Of a stretch of 64,000 nt of DNA, positions 32,809-41,600 are shown piece after piece. This stretch comes from Myxococcota bacterium (GTDB lineage: Bacteria > Myxococcota > XYA12-FULL-58-9 > JALHOP01). Position numbers and translations under genes: made by a program. Each line of letters opens with the position of its first letter. Position 1 is the stretch's first letter. The notes beneath the pieces are model-generated. The model ran no database searches. It was not told where the DNA came from and saw nothing but the letters and a program-made list of their open reading frames with translations. The DNA lies in NCBI GenBank assembly GCA_022842935.1, contig JALHOP010000003.1:372001-436000 (forward strand), written 5' to 3'.

Positions 32809-34434
32809 TTACTTCTTCCCGGCCATGTCGAGGTTCAGAATCACCACTTCGCCCGCGCGAATCTCGATCTCCTTCTTCTGGGTGACGTACTTCGGCGCCG
32901 AGATCAGCACCTGATAGCGACCCGACTTGAGCTCTGCCTCGAAGACCCCGTCCTTGTCGGAGGTCAGCCGTTTGCCGAGCGCCGGGATGAACACCTCGCC
33001 CTTGAGCGGCTTACCGCTACGGCCGTCCTTGATGCTGCCCTTGATCTGTCCAGACGCAGCCTCGCCGAACGCCTGTAGCTTGAAGGTGAGCTGGGTTACT
33101 TGATCGCCCGTGCCGCGTGCGATGGTCTGCTCCGAGGGGCGGTAGTTCGGCGCGCTGACGGTCACCTTGATGAGACCTTCGCCGACCGGGATCGGGAATG
33201 AGTGAAACTTGCCGTTGCGGAAATCGACGGCCAAGGGGCTCGTCTCGAAGCCACCGATGGTGACGACCGCCGAGCCCACCGGGTCGCCGCTCGTCTGATC
33301 GAACACCGCCCCGTCGATGAAGAAGGTCGGCGCCGCGAGGGGGACTTCCCGGGTGACCTCGCGGATCACCTCACGCGTGATCGTACAAACGTGGTCCGTG
33401 CAGGTCTGACCCCTTCCGCACTCGTCGTCGCTGCTACACGTATTCTTCGTCGTGACGCTGACGGCTTGCTCGCCCCGGCCGCCTCCCAGGTGGACGGACA
33501 GACGCGCGAACAGTTGCCACGGCGGTATCCCTGGCAGGCGAGGCGCGTCCTCGCGCGGGGCACCAGCCAAGCGAATGTCGCCGCCGACGCCTATATCGAC
33601 GACGTCTTTGCCTGCCGGCTGGATGCGGCCGCCAAGCGTCGCGACGATAGGGTTCTCTCCAAACGGACCGCCGCCTCCTGCGATGCCTGCGGTGAGCTCG
33701 GCGAATGGGCCGATGGCGGCGCGCTCACCCACGACGAAATACGTGTCGGCGCCTACGCCCACGAGGATCTGGTTCGCGGTCGCGACGCCCGCCGTGAAGC
33801 GCTGTGCGCGGCTGATCGCGCGCTCCCCGAAAATCTTGTCGGTGTTGTCGACTCGATAGCCCGCGTTGGCGGACAAAGCGAGCCACGACATGGGCAGATA
33901 CGACGCTAGCGCGCGTACGTCGAGCGCGAAGGCATCGGGCTTTAAGCCGCTGCCTCCCGCCGAGGTTGGAATCAGCAGTACGGTGTCGAAGCCCAGCCCC
34001 AATGTGTTGTTCAGCATGTGCGTGAGCTTCACGCCGATGGTTGGGTCGCCGAGGCTCTGGGTGGTGCGAGGGTCGGCCTGGTCGTTCTTGTTGGAGACCA
34101 CCGACCAGCTCGCTGTGACGGCAAGCAGCTCGATGGGTTGCCAGGCGAGCACAAACTGGCCGCTGCTGTACGTGTTACTGTCGCTATCGGCGAGAAAGTC
34201 GCCGCCGTGAAAGTAACGGCCACCAGCGGTGAGGACCCACGTACCGCCGGGCATGGGCACCGCCGCCTCGACGCGATTTACGCCGCGCGTGCCACGCAAG
34301 CTCGAGCCGGCGGGCCACTTCCGGCCAGAATAGATGGTGCTGTCTGTTGTCGGTAGTGAGGTCGAGACCGTTGACTGCGCCTGCGCCATCCCCGAGGTGG
34401 CAAAAATGGCCACCACGACGACCCATTTGAACAT
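32809..34434 (-). CDS. Outer-membrane beta-barrel protein with C-terminal carboxypeptidase-regulatory-like domains
   Basis: 541 residues. Signal peptide MFKWVVVVAIFATSGMAQAQ. About residues 50-330 alternate in the manner of a transporter-type barrel (WVLTAGGRYFHGG, GQFVLAWQPIELLAVTASW, LGLGFDTVLLIP, LFARLSVHLG). A cysteine-rich knot follows near 340 (NTCSSDDECGRGQTCTDHVC), then Glu/Arg repeats (REVIREVTREVP). Two CarboxypepD_reg/PEGA-like beta modules close the chain (DGAVFDQTSGDPVGSAVVTIGGF and GSIKDGRSGKPLKGEVFIPALGK). The barrel should sit in the outer membrane with modules in the periplasm. Same operon as the FecR lipoprotein. Confidence 0.82.
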   Translation of the reverse strand: MFKWVVVVAIFATSGMAQAQSTVSTSLPTTDSTIYSGRKWPAGSSLRGTRGVNRVEAAVPMPGGTWVLTAGGRYFHGGDFLADSDSNTYSSGQFVLAWQPIELLAVTASWSVVSNKNDQADPRTTQSLGDPTIGVKLTHMLNNTLGLGFDTVLLIPTSAGGSGLKPDAFALDVRALASYLPMSWLALSANAGYRVDNTDKIFGERAISRAQRFTAGVATANQILVGVGADTYFVVGERAAIGPFAELTAGIAGGGGPFGENPIVATLGGRIQPAGKDVVDIGVGGDIRLAGAPREDAPRLPGIPPWQLFARLSVHLGGGRGEQAVSVTTKNTCSSDDECGRGQTCTDHVCTITREVIREVTREVPLAAPTFFIDGAVFDQTSGDPVGSAVVTIGGFETSPLAVDFRNGKFHSFPIPVGEGLIKVTVSAPNYRPSEQTIARGTGDQVTQLTFKLQAFGEAASGQIKGSIKDGRSGKPLKGEVFIPALGKRLTSDKDGVFEAELKSGRYQVLISAPKYVTQKKEIEIRAGEVVILNLDMAGKK

Positions 34435-34494
34435 GGGCTCGAGTATAGACGAAGGTCGCCTGCGACGCTCAAAAGCCTGCGCATCGATTTCGCC

Positions 34495-35208
34495 CTACGG
34501 GTCGACCAGATGGCGGGTGAGTCCGAGATCGGCGAGCTGACCGGGCGCGTAGGCGAGCAGCACGAGGTCCTTGATGCGCTCGTTGTAGGCGACCACCGAC
34601 GCGACCTTCATGGCCGCCACGCGCGCGCCTACATCAGGACGGATCCAGAACGAGCGGCAACGCGAGCTATAGGTGATCTCATGGGCGACAGGGTCGAGCG
34701 CGTACGGGAAACGCGCGCACGAGGTTGGCCAGTGCGGGTAGAGGGTGCATTTCCCCTCGTCGGAGAGCGCTTTGCAGGCACCGAACGAGTTCTTCACGAG
34801 CACCGGAAAGCGCTTCCAGGCTTCGCTCGCCACCGTGCGTGCAAGCGCTGGCCTCTCTGCGAGCTGGGTCGCGCTGAACACCGGTTTCGCCTTGGTCATC
34901 AGGTCCTCGCGACCGATGTCGACGAGCGTCGCGATGTCGCGAAAGCGGAGGGAGACTGTTTGCTCATGACCGATGCAGCAGATCTCGGTACACGCCGAGC
35001 AATCGTTCACCTTGCCTTCGGGGACGATAGAGGTCAGGCGCTCTGGGCGGACGAGGCGGAGTCGCATGCGGGCGCGCAGCCGCAGATAGAGAAAAAACCT
35101 GCCGCCTGCCCATAATGGGCGGGCTGCGACCTCGTCCCAAAGGCGCTCGAGCGCCGCCACTGTTGGGAGGGGCTTTGCGCGTTCGTCGACGATGGGTAGA
35201 CGCGACAT
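34495..35208 (-). CDS. YkgJ-family cysteine-cluster protein
   Basis: 237 residues. The family's eight-cysteine pattern is present: NDCSACTEICC near 78-88, FGACKALSDEGKCTLYPHWPTSCARFPY near 150-180 and a later SSRCRSFW. Such proteins (CxxCxxxCC types) probably hold a zinc or iron-sulfur cluster; function is mostly unknown. I start it at ATG 35208. The frame stays open far upstream to 36432, but that part is antisense to the DUF3352-like lipoprotein gene. Divergent from that gene with 27 bases between starts. Confidence 0.85.
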   Translation of the reverse strand: MSRLPIVDERAKPLPTVAALERLWDEVAARPLWAGGRFFLYLRLRARMRLRLVRPERLTSIVPEGKVNDCSACTEICCIGHEQTVSLRFRDIATLVDIGREDLMTKAKPVFSATQLAERPALARTVASEAWKRFPVLVKNSFGACKALSDEGKCTLYPHWPTSCARFPYALDPVAHEITYSSRCRSFWIRPDVGARVAAMKVASVVAYNERIKDLVLLAYAPGQLADLGLTRHLVDP

Positions 35209-35235
35209 TGCTCCGCTGTATAAAGCTTCCGGCGC

Positions 35236-36867
35236 ATGAATCGCCATCATACTCGCGTCGTTGTCCTCTTCGCCCTGCTCCTTGCGAGCTGCCGTGGCTG
35301 TCAGAAAGATGCCGGCAGCCTGGTCGATCTCGCGGCCCCCGATGCGCGAGCCGTCGTCGTCGTCCCAAGTCTCACGACGCTCGCCAAAGACGTCGCGGCC
35401 TTCACGACCGCCGCGACCAAGCGCGCCGGCAAAGAGGCCCTCGATGGGGCTCGTCGTAGCCTCGCCGACCAACTCGGCTTCGACCCGTTCACGCCCAAGG
35501 GCTTTCAGGCGAGTGGCATCGATCCTGATCGCGGCATCGTGATGTTCACCGAGGGCAGCGCAAGCCAAGGCATCCTCGCCGTCCATGTCGACGACCGCAC
35601 GGCCTTTTCGACCTGGGTCAAAGGCATGGCTCAGCGCGCGGGCGCCACCAAGGTGACGAGCGAGAGTCGCGACGGCGTGCAGTTCGAGCTTGCGGCGCGG
35701 CCTTTCGGCGCAGAGAGCGCTCCGACCCTCGCGTGGAGCTTCGTCGGCGGCGATGCATTGATCGCTTCTGCGGACGCCATCGATTCGTTCGTTATGGCCA
35801 TGAAGCGCCTCGGTGCGCGCCAATCGGGAGCGGCTGTCGCGGCGACGCCGCTGTCGAAGGATCCAACGTACCTGGCTCTCGCCGCCAAGGTTGAGGGCGG
35901 CGACGTTCGCGTTTTCGCCAGGGGCGAGCCGGCGGCGAACGGTGAGAAGGCCCAGAGTGCAGGCATCGTCGGCAGCGTATCTCTCGGCGCGGGCGGTCTT
36001 CGTCTCGATAGCTTCGTCGATTTCAAGGTCGAGGGTCTCGCGGCGGCGCTCGATGATGAGCCCCCGATGGCGCTCGGCAGGCGCGTTGAGGAAGACGCTA
36101 TCGCCGTCGCGCTCACGCGGATCGCAAAGCCAGAGGGGATCGCCGCGCTGCGCGGCAGCGCCCTGACCAAAGACGGTGTCGAGCGCGCCCTCGAGAGGTT
36201 CAACCGCGCGACCCAGCTCGATCTCGAGAACGACCTCATGAAGCTCCTCGCCGGACCCTTGACCGTCGGTGTCCACGTGATGGACCTCGCTGACCTCCCC
36301 CAGGCCATCGCCCGCCGCCTTGGAATGAACGCCGTCCTCGAGTTCGTGCACGTCACGATCAGTGCGGAGGTAAAGAACCGCGAGGCGCTCATCGCTCTTC
36401 TCGATCGTTCGAAGGCTCAGCTCGAAGAACACGGTAACAAGGTGACGCGACGCACCGCGACGGTTGCAGGCAAAGAAGCAGTGATCTACGAGCCTGCTGG
36501 CGACCGTCCCAGCATCGGTTGGGGCGTCATCGACAATTTCTATGTTTATGGCGCGGGCCGAGGGCGCCTCGAGCGCGCGATGGCGCAGGTTCTGCCGCAG
36601 GCGTCAGCTGGTATGGCACCCAAACTCGCGAGCGGCGTCGCCAGTGAGCTGGGGCAAGCGCGTGGCTCGTTTCTGGTGGTCGTGCGCGCGGCGGCTCTCG
36701 CGGACAACGTCGCTAAGCTCCAGAAGTCACAGGACGCGATGGTCATGGCGGTGATGCCCATGGTCTCCCAAGGGATCGAGGTGCTTCGCACCATCGGTGA
36801 CGTCGCGTTGGCGGCCAAGGTCGAGAAGGACGGCGTGCGCATCGAAGCACGGCAGAAGCTGCAGTGA
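35236..36867 (+). CDS. DUF3352-like lipoprotein, first gene of an ABC operon
   Basis: 543 residues. Lipoprotein signal MNRHHTRVVVLFALLLASC with lipobox LASC (Cys19). The body resembles DUF3352 proteins: repeated units opening with a hydrophobic strand and helix (ARAVVVVPSLTTLAKDVAAF; AVLEFVHVTISAEVKNREALIALLDR; GVIDNFYVYGAGRGRLERAM). Function unknown; exposed at the outer face of the inner membrane or periplasmic side of the outer membrane. Its TGA overlaps the GTG of the next gene (GTGA), so it is translationally tied to an ABC ATPase and permease, suggesting it is a component or substrate of that exporter. Confidence 0.78.
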   Translation: MNRHHTRVVVLFALLLASCRGCQKDAGSLVDLAAPDARAVVVVPSLTTLAKDVAAFTTAATKRAGKEALDGARRSLADQLGFDPFTPKGFQASGIDPDRGIVMFTEGSASQGILAVHVDDRTAFSTWVKGMAQRAGATKVTSESRDGVQFELAARPFGAESAPTLAWSFVGGDALIASADAIDSFVMAMKRLGARQSGAAVAATPLSKDPTYLALAAKVEGGDVRVFARGEPAANGEKAQSAGIVGSVSLGAGGLRLDSFVDFKVEGLAAALDDEPPMALGRRVEEDAIAVALTRIAKPEGIAALRGSALTKDGVERALERFNRATQLDLENDLMKLLAGPLTVGVHVMDLADLPQAIARRLGMNAVLEFVHVTISAEVKNREALIALLDRSKAQLEEHGNKVTRRTATVAGKEAVIYEPAGDRPSIGWGVIDNFYVYGAGRGRLERAMAQVLPQASAGMAPKLASGVASELGQARGSFLVVVRAAALADNVAKLQKSQDAMVMAVMPMVSQGIEVLRTIGDVALAAKVEKDGVRIEARQKLQ

Positions 36868-37523
36868 CGCTCCTGTCGGCCAGCAACATCGTCAAAGAAG
36901 TCCGCGACGGCGAACGCAAGGCGCGCATCCTCGACGGCGTGTCGCTCGAGCTCGCCGCCGGTGAGCGCGTGGCGCTCGTCGGACCATCGGGTTCCGGCAA
37001 GAGCACCTTGCTGCACGTCCTGGGCGCTCTCGACGGGGACTACACCGGGGAGGTTCGCCTCGCCGGGACGCCACTCGAAGGCCTCTCCGACCGGGCGCGC
37101 TCGCGCCTGCGCGGCCGCGATGTCGGCTTTGTCTTTCAGGCCTACAATCTCGTGTCGCGTGCTACGGTCGCCGAGAACATTGCCCTGCCGTCGCGCTTCA
37201 ATGGCACACAGCTCGCGCCAGAGGCGGTGCGCGAGGTCATCGAGCGTGTTGGCCTGTCTGGCAAAGCAGATAGACGTCCGCATCAGCTCTCGGGTGGCGA
37301 GCGCCAGCGTGTCGCCATCGCCCGCGCGCTCGTGCAGAAGCCCAAGGTGGTGCTGTGCGATGAGCCCACGGGCAACCTCGATGCCGAGACGGGCGGCAAG
37401 ATCTTACAGCTCTTCGACGCGTTGACCGGTGCGGGCGTCGCCCTCCTCATCGCGACGCACGATCGCGCCATCGCCGATAGCTCGCGTCGCGAGCTCAAGC
37501 TCAAGGATGGCAAGCTCTCATGA
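36864..37523 (+). CDS. ABC transporter ATP-binding protein (LolD/MacB-type)
   Basis: 219 residues. Walker A GPSGSGKST, Q-loop FQAYNLVSRATVAEN, signature LSGGERQRVAIARAL, Walker B VVLCDEPTGNLD, switch IATHD. It starts at GTG 36864 inside the stop of the lipoprotein gene and ends inside the start of the permease (ATGA), giving a tightly coupled three-gene operon. The substrate is unknown; LolD-like sequence suggests lipoprotein or amphiphile extraction. Confidence 0.93.
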   Translation: MTLLSASNIVKEVRDGERKARILDGVSLELAAGERVALVGPSGSGKSTLLHVLGALDGDYTGEVRLAGTPLEGLSDRARSRLRGRDVGFVFQAYNLVSRATVAENIALPSRFNGTQLAPEAVREVIERVGLSGKADRRPHQLSGGERQRVAIARALVQKPKVVLCDEPTGNLDAETGGKILQLFDALTGAGVALLIATHDRAIADSSRRELKLKDGKLS

Positions 37524-38803
37524 AGCTCGGGGAGATGGTCGGCATGGCCGCCGCGGATGCCTGGGCGGCGCGCGCCCGTTCGCTCGTGTCGGTTGTCGGT
37601 ATTGCGCTCGGCGTCGGTGTGCTCGTTGTGATCGTCGCTCTGGGCCTGGGTGTGCGCGGCGCGGTCCTCGACGAGGTCGTCCAGCGCATGCCGCTCGACA
37701 CCATCGAAGTGGTGCCAAAGAGCGTGAACCTCGGGCTCATCAAGCTCGGCGGCGGCAGTCTCCTGGGTGGGCGAGTCATCGACGACGGTACGGTGACATC
37801 GCTCGGTGCCATCGCGGACGTGGTCGCGGTCTATCCGAAGCTCGAGGTGAAGTTGCCGCTTGGGGCACGTGGGGGCGAGAGCTTGCTCGGCAAGAGCCTG
37901 TACGCCGATCTCTTCGTCAACGGTCTTCCCGAAGAGCTCGTACGCACGGAGGTGGGAGTCGCTTTCGCGGACAACACCGACTATTTGCCGGTGGTCATCT
38001 CGTCGCAACTCCTCGAGCTCTACAACAGCTCAGTGGCGAGCACGCTTGGCACGCCGCAGCTGACGCCGCAGACGCTCATCGGCATCGAGTTCGACGTCTG
38101 GGTCGGGCGCTCGCTCATCCTCGGCCAGCAGGGCGCTCGTACGACCGGCCGTGAGCGGGCGCGTGTCGTCGGCGTCTCGCGGCACGCAGTGAAGCTCGGG
38201 GCCTCGTTGCCGATGGCAACCGCCCGGCGGTTACTAGCGAAATACGGCGAGGGTGGCGCCGCCACCTACGGCTCGGTCATTCTGAAAGCGCGCTCCGCGG
38301 CGGACGTCCCTGCCATCACCCGTGCTGTCCGCGACCAAGGCCTCGATGTCGACCAGACCGCGCAACAGGCCGCCGACTTGATGAGTGGCGCGACCGGCAT
38401 AGCGTCCCTGGTGGGCCTCTTGGTGCTCGTCCTCGCAGCTCTCAACATCGCGCACAGCTTCGTCGCCATGTTGGCCGAGCGTCGACGCGAGCTGGGTATT
38501 CTGCGGGCGGTTGGCGCATCGCGTGGCGATCTCTTGGGCGTCGTTCTCTTGCAGGCCTCTTTTTTGGGCGCCGCTGGGGGTGTTTTCGGCGTCTTGGCGG
38601 GTTGGATCGTGTGTGCCATCGCGGACGCGTCGGCTGCCGTCTTGCTTCCGGACTTTCCATTCAAGCCGAAAAGCTTCTTTGCGCTGCCATGGTGGCTTGC
38701 GTTGGCGGCCCTGTTGGCCGCAGTGTTGGCCGCCTGCCTCGGCGCGGCTTGGCCGGCGATTCGCACCGCGCGCCTGCGTGTTACTGACGCATTAGCGGAC
38801 TGA
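37520..38803 (+). CDS. ABC transporter permease, FtsX/MacB type
   Basis: 427 residues. N-terminal helix (RARSLVSVVGIALGVGVLVVIVALG), a large periplasmic domain with repeated interface segments (VPKSVNLGLIKLGGG, VVAVYPKLEVKLPLG), and three C-terminal helices including ASLVGLLVLVLAALNIAHSF, ERRRELGILRAVGASRGDLLGV and LALAALLAAVLAACLGAAW. The FtsX signature and the coupling with the preceding ATPase mark it as the permease of the same exporter. Start ATG 37520 overlaps the ATPase stop by four bases. Confidence 0.92.
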   Translation: MKLGEMVGMAAADAWAARARSLVSVVGIALGVGVLVVIVALGLGVRGAVLDEVVQRMPLDTIEVVPKSVNLGLIKLGGGSLLGGRVIDDGTVTSLGAIADVVAVYPKLEVKLPLGARGGESLLGKSLYADLFVNGLPEELVRTEVGVAFADNTDYLPVVISSQLLELYNSSVASTLGTPQLTPQTLIGIEFDVWVGRSLILGQQGARTTGRERARVVGVSRHAVKLGASLPMATARRLLAKYGEGGAATYGSVILKARSAADVPAITRAVRDQGLDVDQTAQQAADLMSGATGIASLVGLLVLVLAALNIAHSFVAMLAERRRELGILRAVGASRGDLLGVVLLQASFLGAAGGVFGVLAGWIVCAIADASAAVLLPDFPFKPKSFFALPWWLALAALLAAVLAACLGAAWPAIRTARLRVTDALAD

Positions 38804-38868
38804 TGTGCACTGGCGGCTTGGTTTCGACTTCGACTCGTTTGTCCGCTTGAGGCAAACCTAAGGGCTTC

Positions 38869-40665
38869 ATGACTTTCAAAGAACTCGGTTTGGGCGATGC
38901 CCTTCTCGCGGCGCTCGACGCCGTTGGCTACGAATCGCCCTCTCCGATTCAGGCCGCAACGATCCCGCCGCTACTCGAGGGAAAAGACCTCGTCGGCCAG
39001 GCCCAGACTGGCACCGGCAAGACTGCGGCGTTCGCGCTACCCATCCTCGAACGTGTCCGTCTCGCCGAGCGCCGGCCGCAGGCGCTCGTCATCACGCCCA
39101 CCCGTGAGCTCGCGGTGCAGGTTGCAGAGGCCTTCAAGAAATACGCCGCCAAGCTGCCGGGCTTCCAGGTGATGCCCATCTATGGCGGGCAGAGCTACGC
39201 GTTGCAGCTCTCAGCTCTTCGTCGGGGTGTGCATGTCGTTGTCGGCACGCCGGGGCGGCTCATCGATCACGTCGAGCGCGGCGTACTCGACTTGTCGCGG
39301 CTCACGACGCTCGTCCTCGACGAGGCCGACGAGATGCTGCGCATGGGCTTCATCGACGACGTCGAGACCATCTTGAAGCGTACGCCCGAGTCTCGGCAGA
39401 CCGCGTTGTTCTCTGCGACCATGCCGCCGCCCATCCGTCGAATCGCGCAGACCTATCTGCGTGACCCCGTCGAGATCACCATCAAGAGCAAGACGAGCAC
39501 CGCCACGAATATCCGCCAGCGTTATTGGCTGGTGAGCGGCGCCCACAAGCTCGACGCCTTGAGCCGAATCCTCGAGGCAGAGCCTTTCGAGGGTGTGCTC
39601 ATTTTCACGCGCACCAAGGCAGCGACGGAAGATCTCGCCGGACGGCTCTCGGCTCGCGGCTTCCAAGCGAGCCCATTGAACGGGGACATGGATCAGCGGG
39701 TTCGTGAGCGCGTCGTTGGCAGGCTCAAGTCTGGCGACCTCGACATCGTCGTTGCGACCGATGTCGCGGCACGCGGCCTCGATGTCGACCGTGTGAGCCA
39801 TGTCGTCAACTACGATATCCCGACCGACGCCGAGAGTTACATCCACCGCATCGGCCGCACCGGGCGGGCCGGACGCAGTGGCGAGGCCATCCTCTTCGTG
39901 TCGCCGCGTGAGCGTCACCTCTTGCGCGCCATCGAGCGCGCCACCCGCCAGCCCGTGGCTCCCATGGAGCTGCCGACTGTCGCCGACGTCAACGACCAGC
40001 GAGTTCAGCGCTTTCGCGACCGCATCGACGAGGCGTTGACGGCGCCAGACCTAGGCGTGTTCCGCGAGCTCATCGAGAGCTACGAGCGAGAGCGCAACAT
40101 CCCCGCCATCGAGATCGCCGCGGCGCTCGCGCGTGTCGCGCACGGAGACGCTCCATTTTTTCTCGCTGCTTCCGACTTCAAGCGCCAGGAGCTACCGCCC
40201 GATGCGCCGCGACGTGAACCGCGCGCGCGGCCAGACGATCCACCGATGGACACCTTCCGACTCGAGATCGGGGGGCTGCATGGGGTCACGGCGAGCAATA
40301 TCGTTGGCGCCATCGCCAATGAGCTGGGCGTGCGCTCGGAGTTCATCGGCAAGATCCGCATCGATGAGGATCATAGCCTCGTCGATCTGCCAGCCGGGAT
40401 GCCCGAGCGCGTCTTTGCCAAGCTCTGCAAGATCCGCGTGAACGGCCGCGAGCTGCGCGCCAGCTTGCTCGGCGAGCGCCGTGCCCCGCGCGAGGTGGCT
40501 CCGCCGCCCAGCGGACCATCGACGGACCGCCCGTCTTCGAAAGCGCCACCGAAGGCCCCCCCACCGAAGGCGCAAGCGGCGAAAGGCCCGCCGCCGAAAG
40601 GCCCGCCGCGCAAAGGGCCCCCACCGAAGGGCCACAAGCGCGCCCCACACCACAAAGGCAAGTAA
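38869..40665 (+). CDS. DEAD-box RNA helicase with DbpA RNA-binding domain
   Basis: 598 residues. Helicase motifs in order: Q motif region (FKELGLGDALLAAL, SPIQAATIPPLL), AQTGTGKTAAFALP, PTRELAVQV, GTPGRLIDH, DEADEML, SATMP, IFTRTKA, TDVAARGLDVD and HRIGRTGRAGR. About residues 465-540 form a DbpA domain (FRLEIGGLHGVTASNIVGAI ... IRVNGRELRASLLGE), as in CsdA/DeaD and DbpA proteins that remodel ribosomal RNA. The last 55 residues are a Pro/Lys/Gly tail of KGPPPKG-type repeats, probably RNA-contacting. It is monocistronic, followed by convergent enoyl-CoA hydratase. Confidence 0.94.
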   Translation: MTFKELGLGDALLAALDAVGYESPSPIQAATIPPLLEGKDLVGQAQTGTGKTAAFALPILERVRLAERRPQALVITPTRELAVQVAEAFKKYAAKLPGFQVMPIYGGQSYALQLSALRRGVHVVVGTPGRLIDHVERGVLDLSRLTTLVLDEADEMLRMGFIDDVETILKRTPESRQTALFSATMPPPIRRIAQTYLRDPVEITIKSKTSTATNIRQRYWLVSGAHKLDALSRILEAEPFEGVLIFTRTKAATEDLAGRLSARGFQASPLNGDMDQRVRERVVGRLKSGDLDIVVATDVAARGLDVDRVSHVVNYDIPTDAESYIHRIGRTGRAGRSGEAILFVSPRERHLLRAIERATRQPVAPMELPTVADVNDQRVQRFRDRIDEALTAPDLGVFRELIESYERERNIPAIEIAAALARVAHGDAPFFLAASDFKRQELPPDAPRREPRARPDDPPMDTFRLEIGGLHGVTASNIVGAIANELGVRSEFIGKIRIDEDHSLVDLPAGMPERVFAKLCKIRVNGRELRASLLGERRAPREVAPPPSGPSTDRPSSKAPPKAPPPKAQAAKGPPPKGPPRKGPPPKGHKRAPHHKGK

Positions 40666-40741
40666 CCTTCGACCTGATTGGCGGCCGCGCGTGGCAAGCC
40701 ACGTCGTTCAGCTGCGATGACGTCGCGGAGGTCGCCCGGTG

Positions 40742-41500
40742 CTACGCGCCGTGACGCCCCATCCCTCCGCTAAAGCGGTCGGCGCCACGCGCAGTCTCTC
40801 CGGTCGCTATCGTCTGCATACCAAGCTCGGTTTCGCGGCGTAACGCTGCGTCGAAGCGCAGGCTCTGTTGTTCGTACAGCGCCTGGCGGTCGGAGCGCAG
40901 ACAGTTCTGCGGTAGGGACGCGAGCTCGGCGGCGAGCTTCTCTGCCGCAGCTCGGGCCTCGCCGCGTGCGACGACGCGGTTCGCAAGCCCTATCGCAAGC
41001 GCCTCGCGCGCGTCGACGGGGCGTCCGGTGAGGATGAGGTCCATAGCGCGGCCAAAACCGATGAGCCGTGGCAGGCGTACGGTGCCCCCGTCGATGAGGG
41101 GGACCCCAAAACGTCGGCAAAAGACGCCGAAGGTCGCATCGTCTTCGATCACTCGCAGGTCACACCAGAGCGCAAGCTCGAGGCCGCCAGCCACCGCGTA
41201 GCCTGCGACCGCGGCGATGACCGGCTTCGACAACGTCATGCGTGTTGGTCCGAGGGGCCCGCTACCATCGCGTGCCACCCGGTTGCCCTCGCCGTTTGCG
41301 AGCGCCTTGAGGTCTGCCCCCGCACAGAAGTTGCCGCCTTCGCCCCAGAGAACGGCGACGTGCGCCGCAGGGTCGGCGTCGAAGGCTGAGAATGCGTCTG
41401 ACAGCGCGTCAGCCGTCGTTGCATCAATGGCGTTTCGAACGTGGGGCCGCGCAAGAACGATGGTCGTCACCGCTCCGCTTTTTTCGCTGCGTACGCTCAT
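40742..41500 (-). CDS. Enoyl-CoA hydratase/isomerase family protein
   Basis: 252 residues. Crotonase fold: RPHVRNAIDATTADAL, the oxyanion-hole segments FCAGADLKAL and AAVAGYAVAGGLELALWCDLRV, and the later GTVRLPRLIGFGRAMDLILTG. The second catalytic position is Asp-Gly-Gly, typical of the family; substrate unknown. It would act on enoyl-CoA or a related thioester in fatty-acid or side-chain metabolism. No other beta-oxidation gene is adjacent. The repeat motif CCGCTAAAGCGG lies inside the gene near its 3' end. Confidence 0.92.
   Translation of the reverse strand: MSVRSEKSGAVTTIVLARPHVRNAIDATTADALSDAFSAFDADPAAHVAVLWGEGGNFCAGADLKALANGEGNRVARDGSGPLGPTRMTLSKPVIAAVAGYAVAGGLELALWCDLRVIEDDATFGVFCRRFGVPLIDGGTVRLPRLIGFGRAMDLILTGRPVDAREALAIGLANRVVARGEARAAAEKLAAELASLPQNCLRSDRQALYEQQSLRFDAALRRETELGMQTIATGETARGADRFSGGMGRHGA
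40767..40778. repeat. CCGCTAAAGCGG motif copy
   Basis: Exact copy of the recurring palindromic 12-mer, inside the enoyl-CoA hydratase gene near its C-terminal codons (DRFSGG on the minus strand). Its reading frame differs from the copies at 11759 and 11867. Confidence 0.45.
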
Positions 41501-41600
41501 GCGCTGACGCTAACGAAAAGTGTTCCCAAAGTCTTCGGCTGGAACGACCAACGGTCGCCGGGCTATGACACGATCGGCGTTTCACGAAGGGTCACACACC

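Noticed and set aside
31293-32885. 530-residue plus-strand frame across the FecR lipoprotein gene
   Set aside because: Shadow of the minus-strand FecR and barrel genes, with no recognisable motif and no ribosome site.
35209-36432. Long extension of the YkgJ-family frame
   Set aside because: Entirely antisense to the DUF3352-like lipoprotein, which has coding character, a lipobox and coupled downstream genes.
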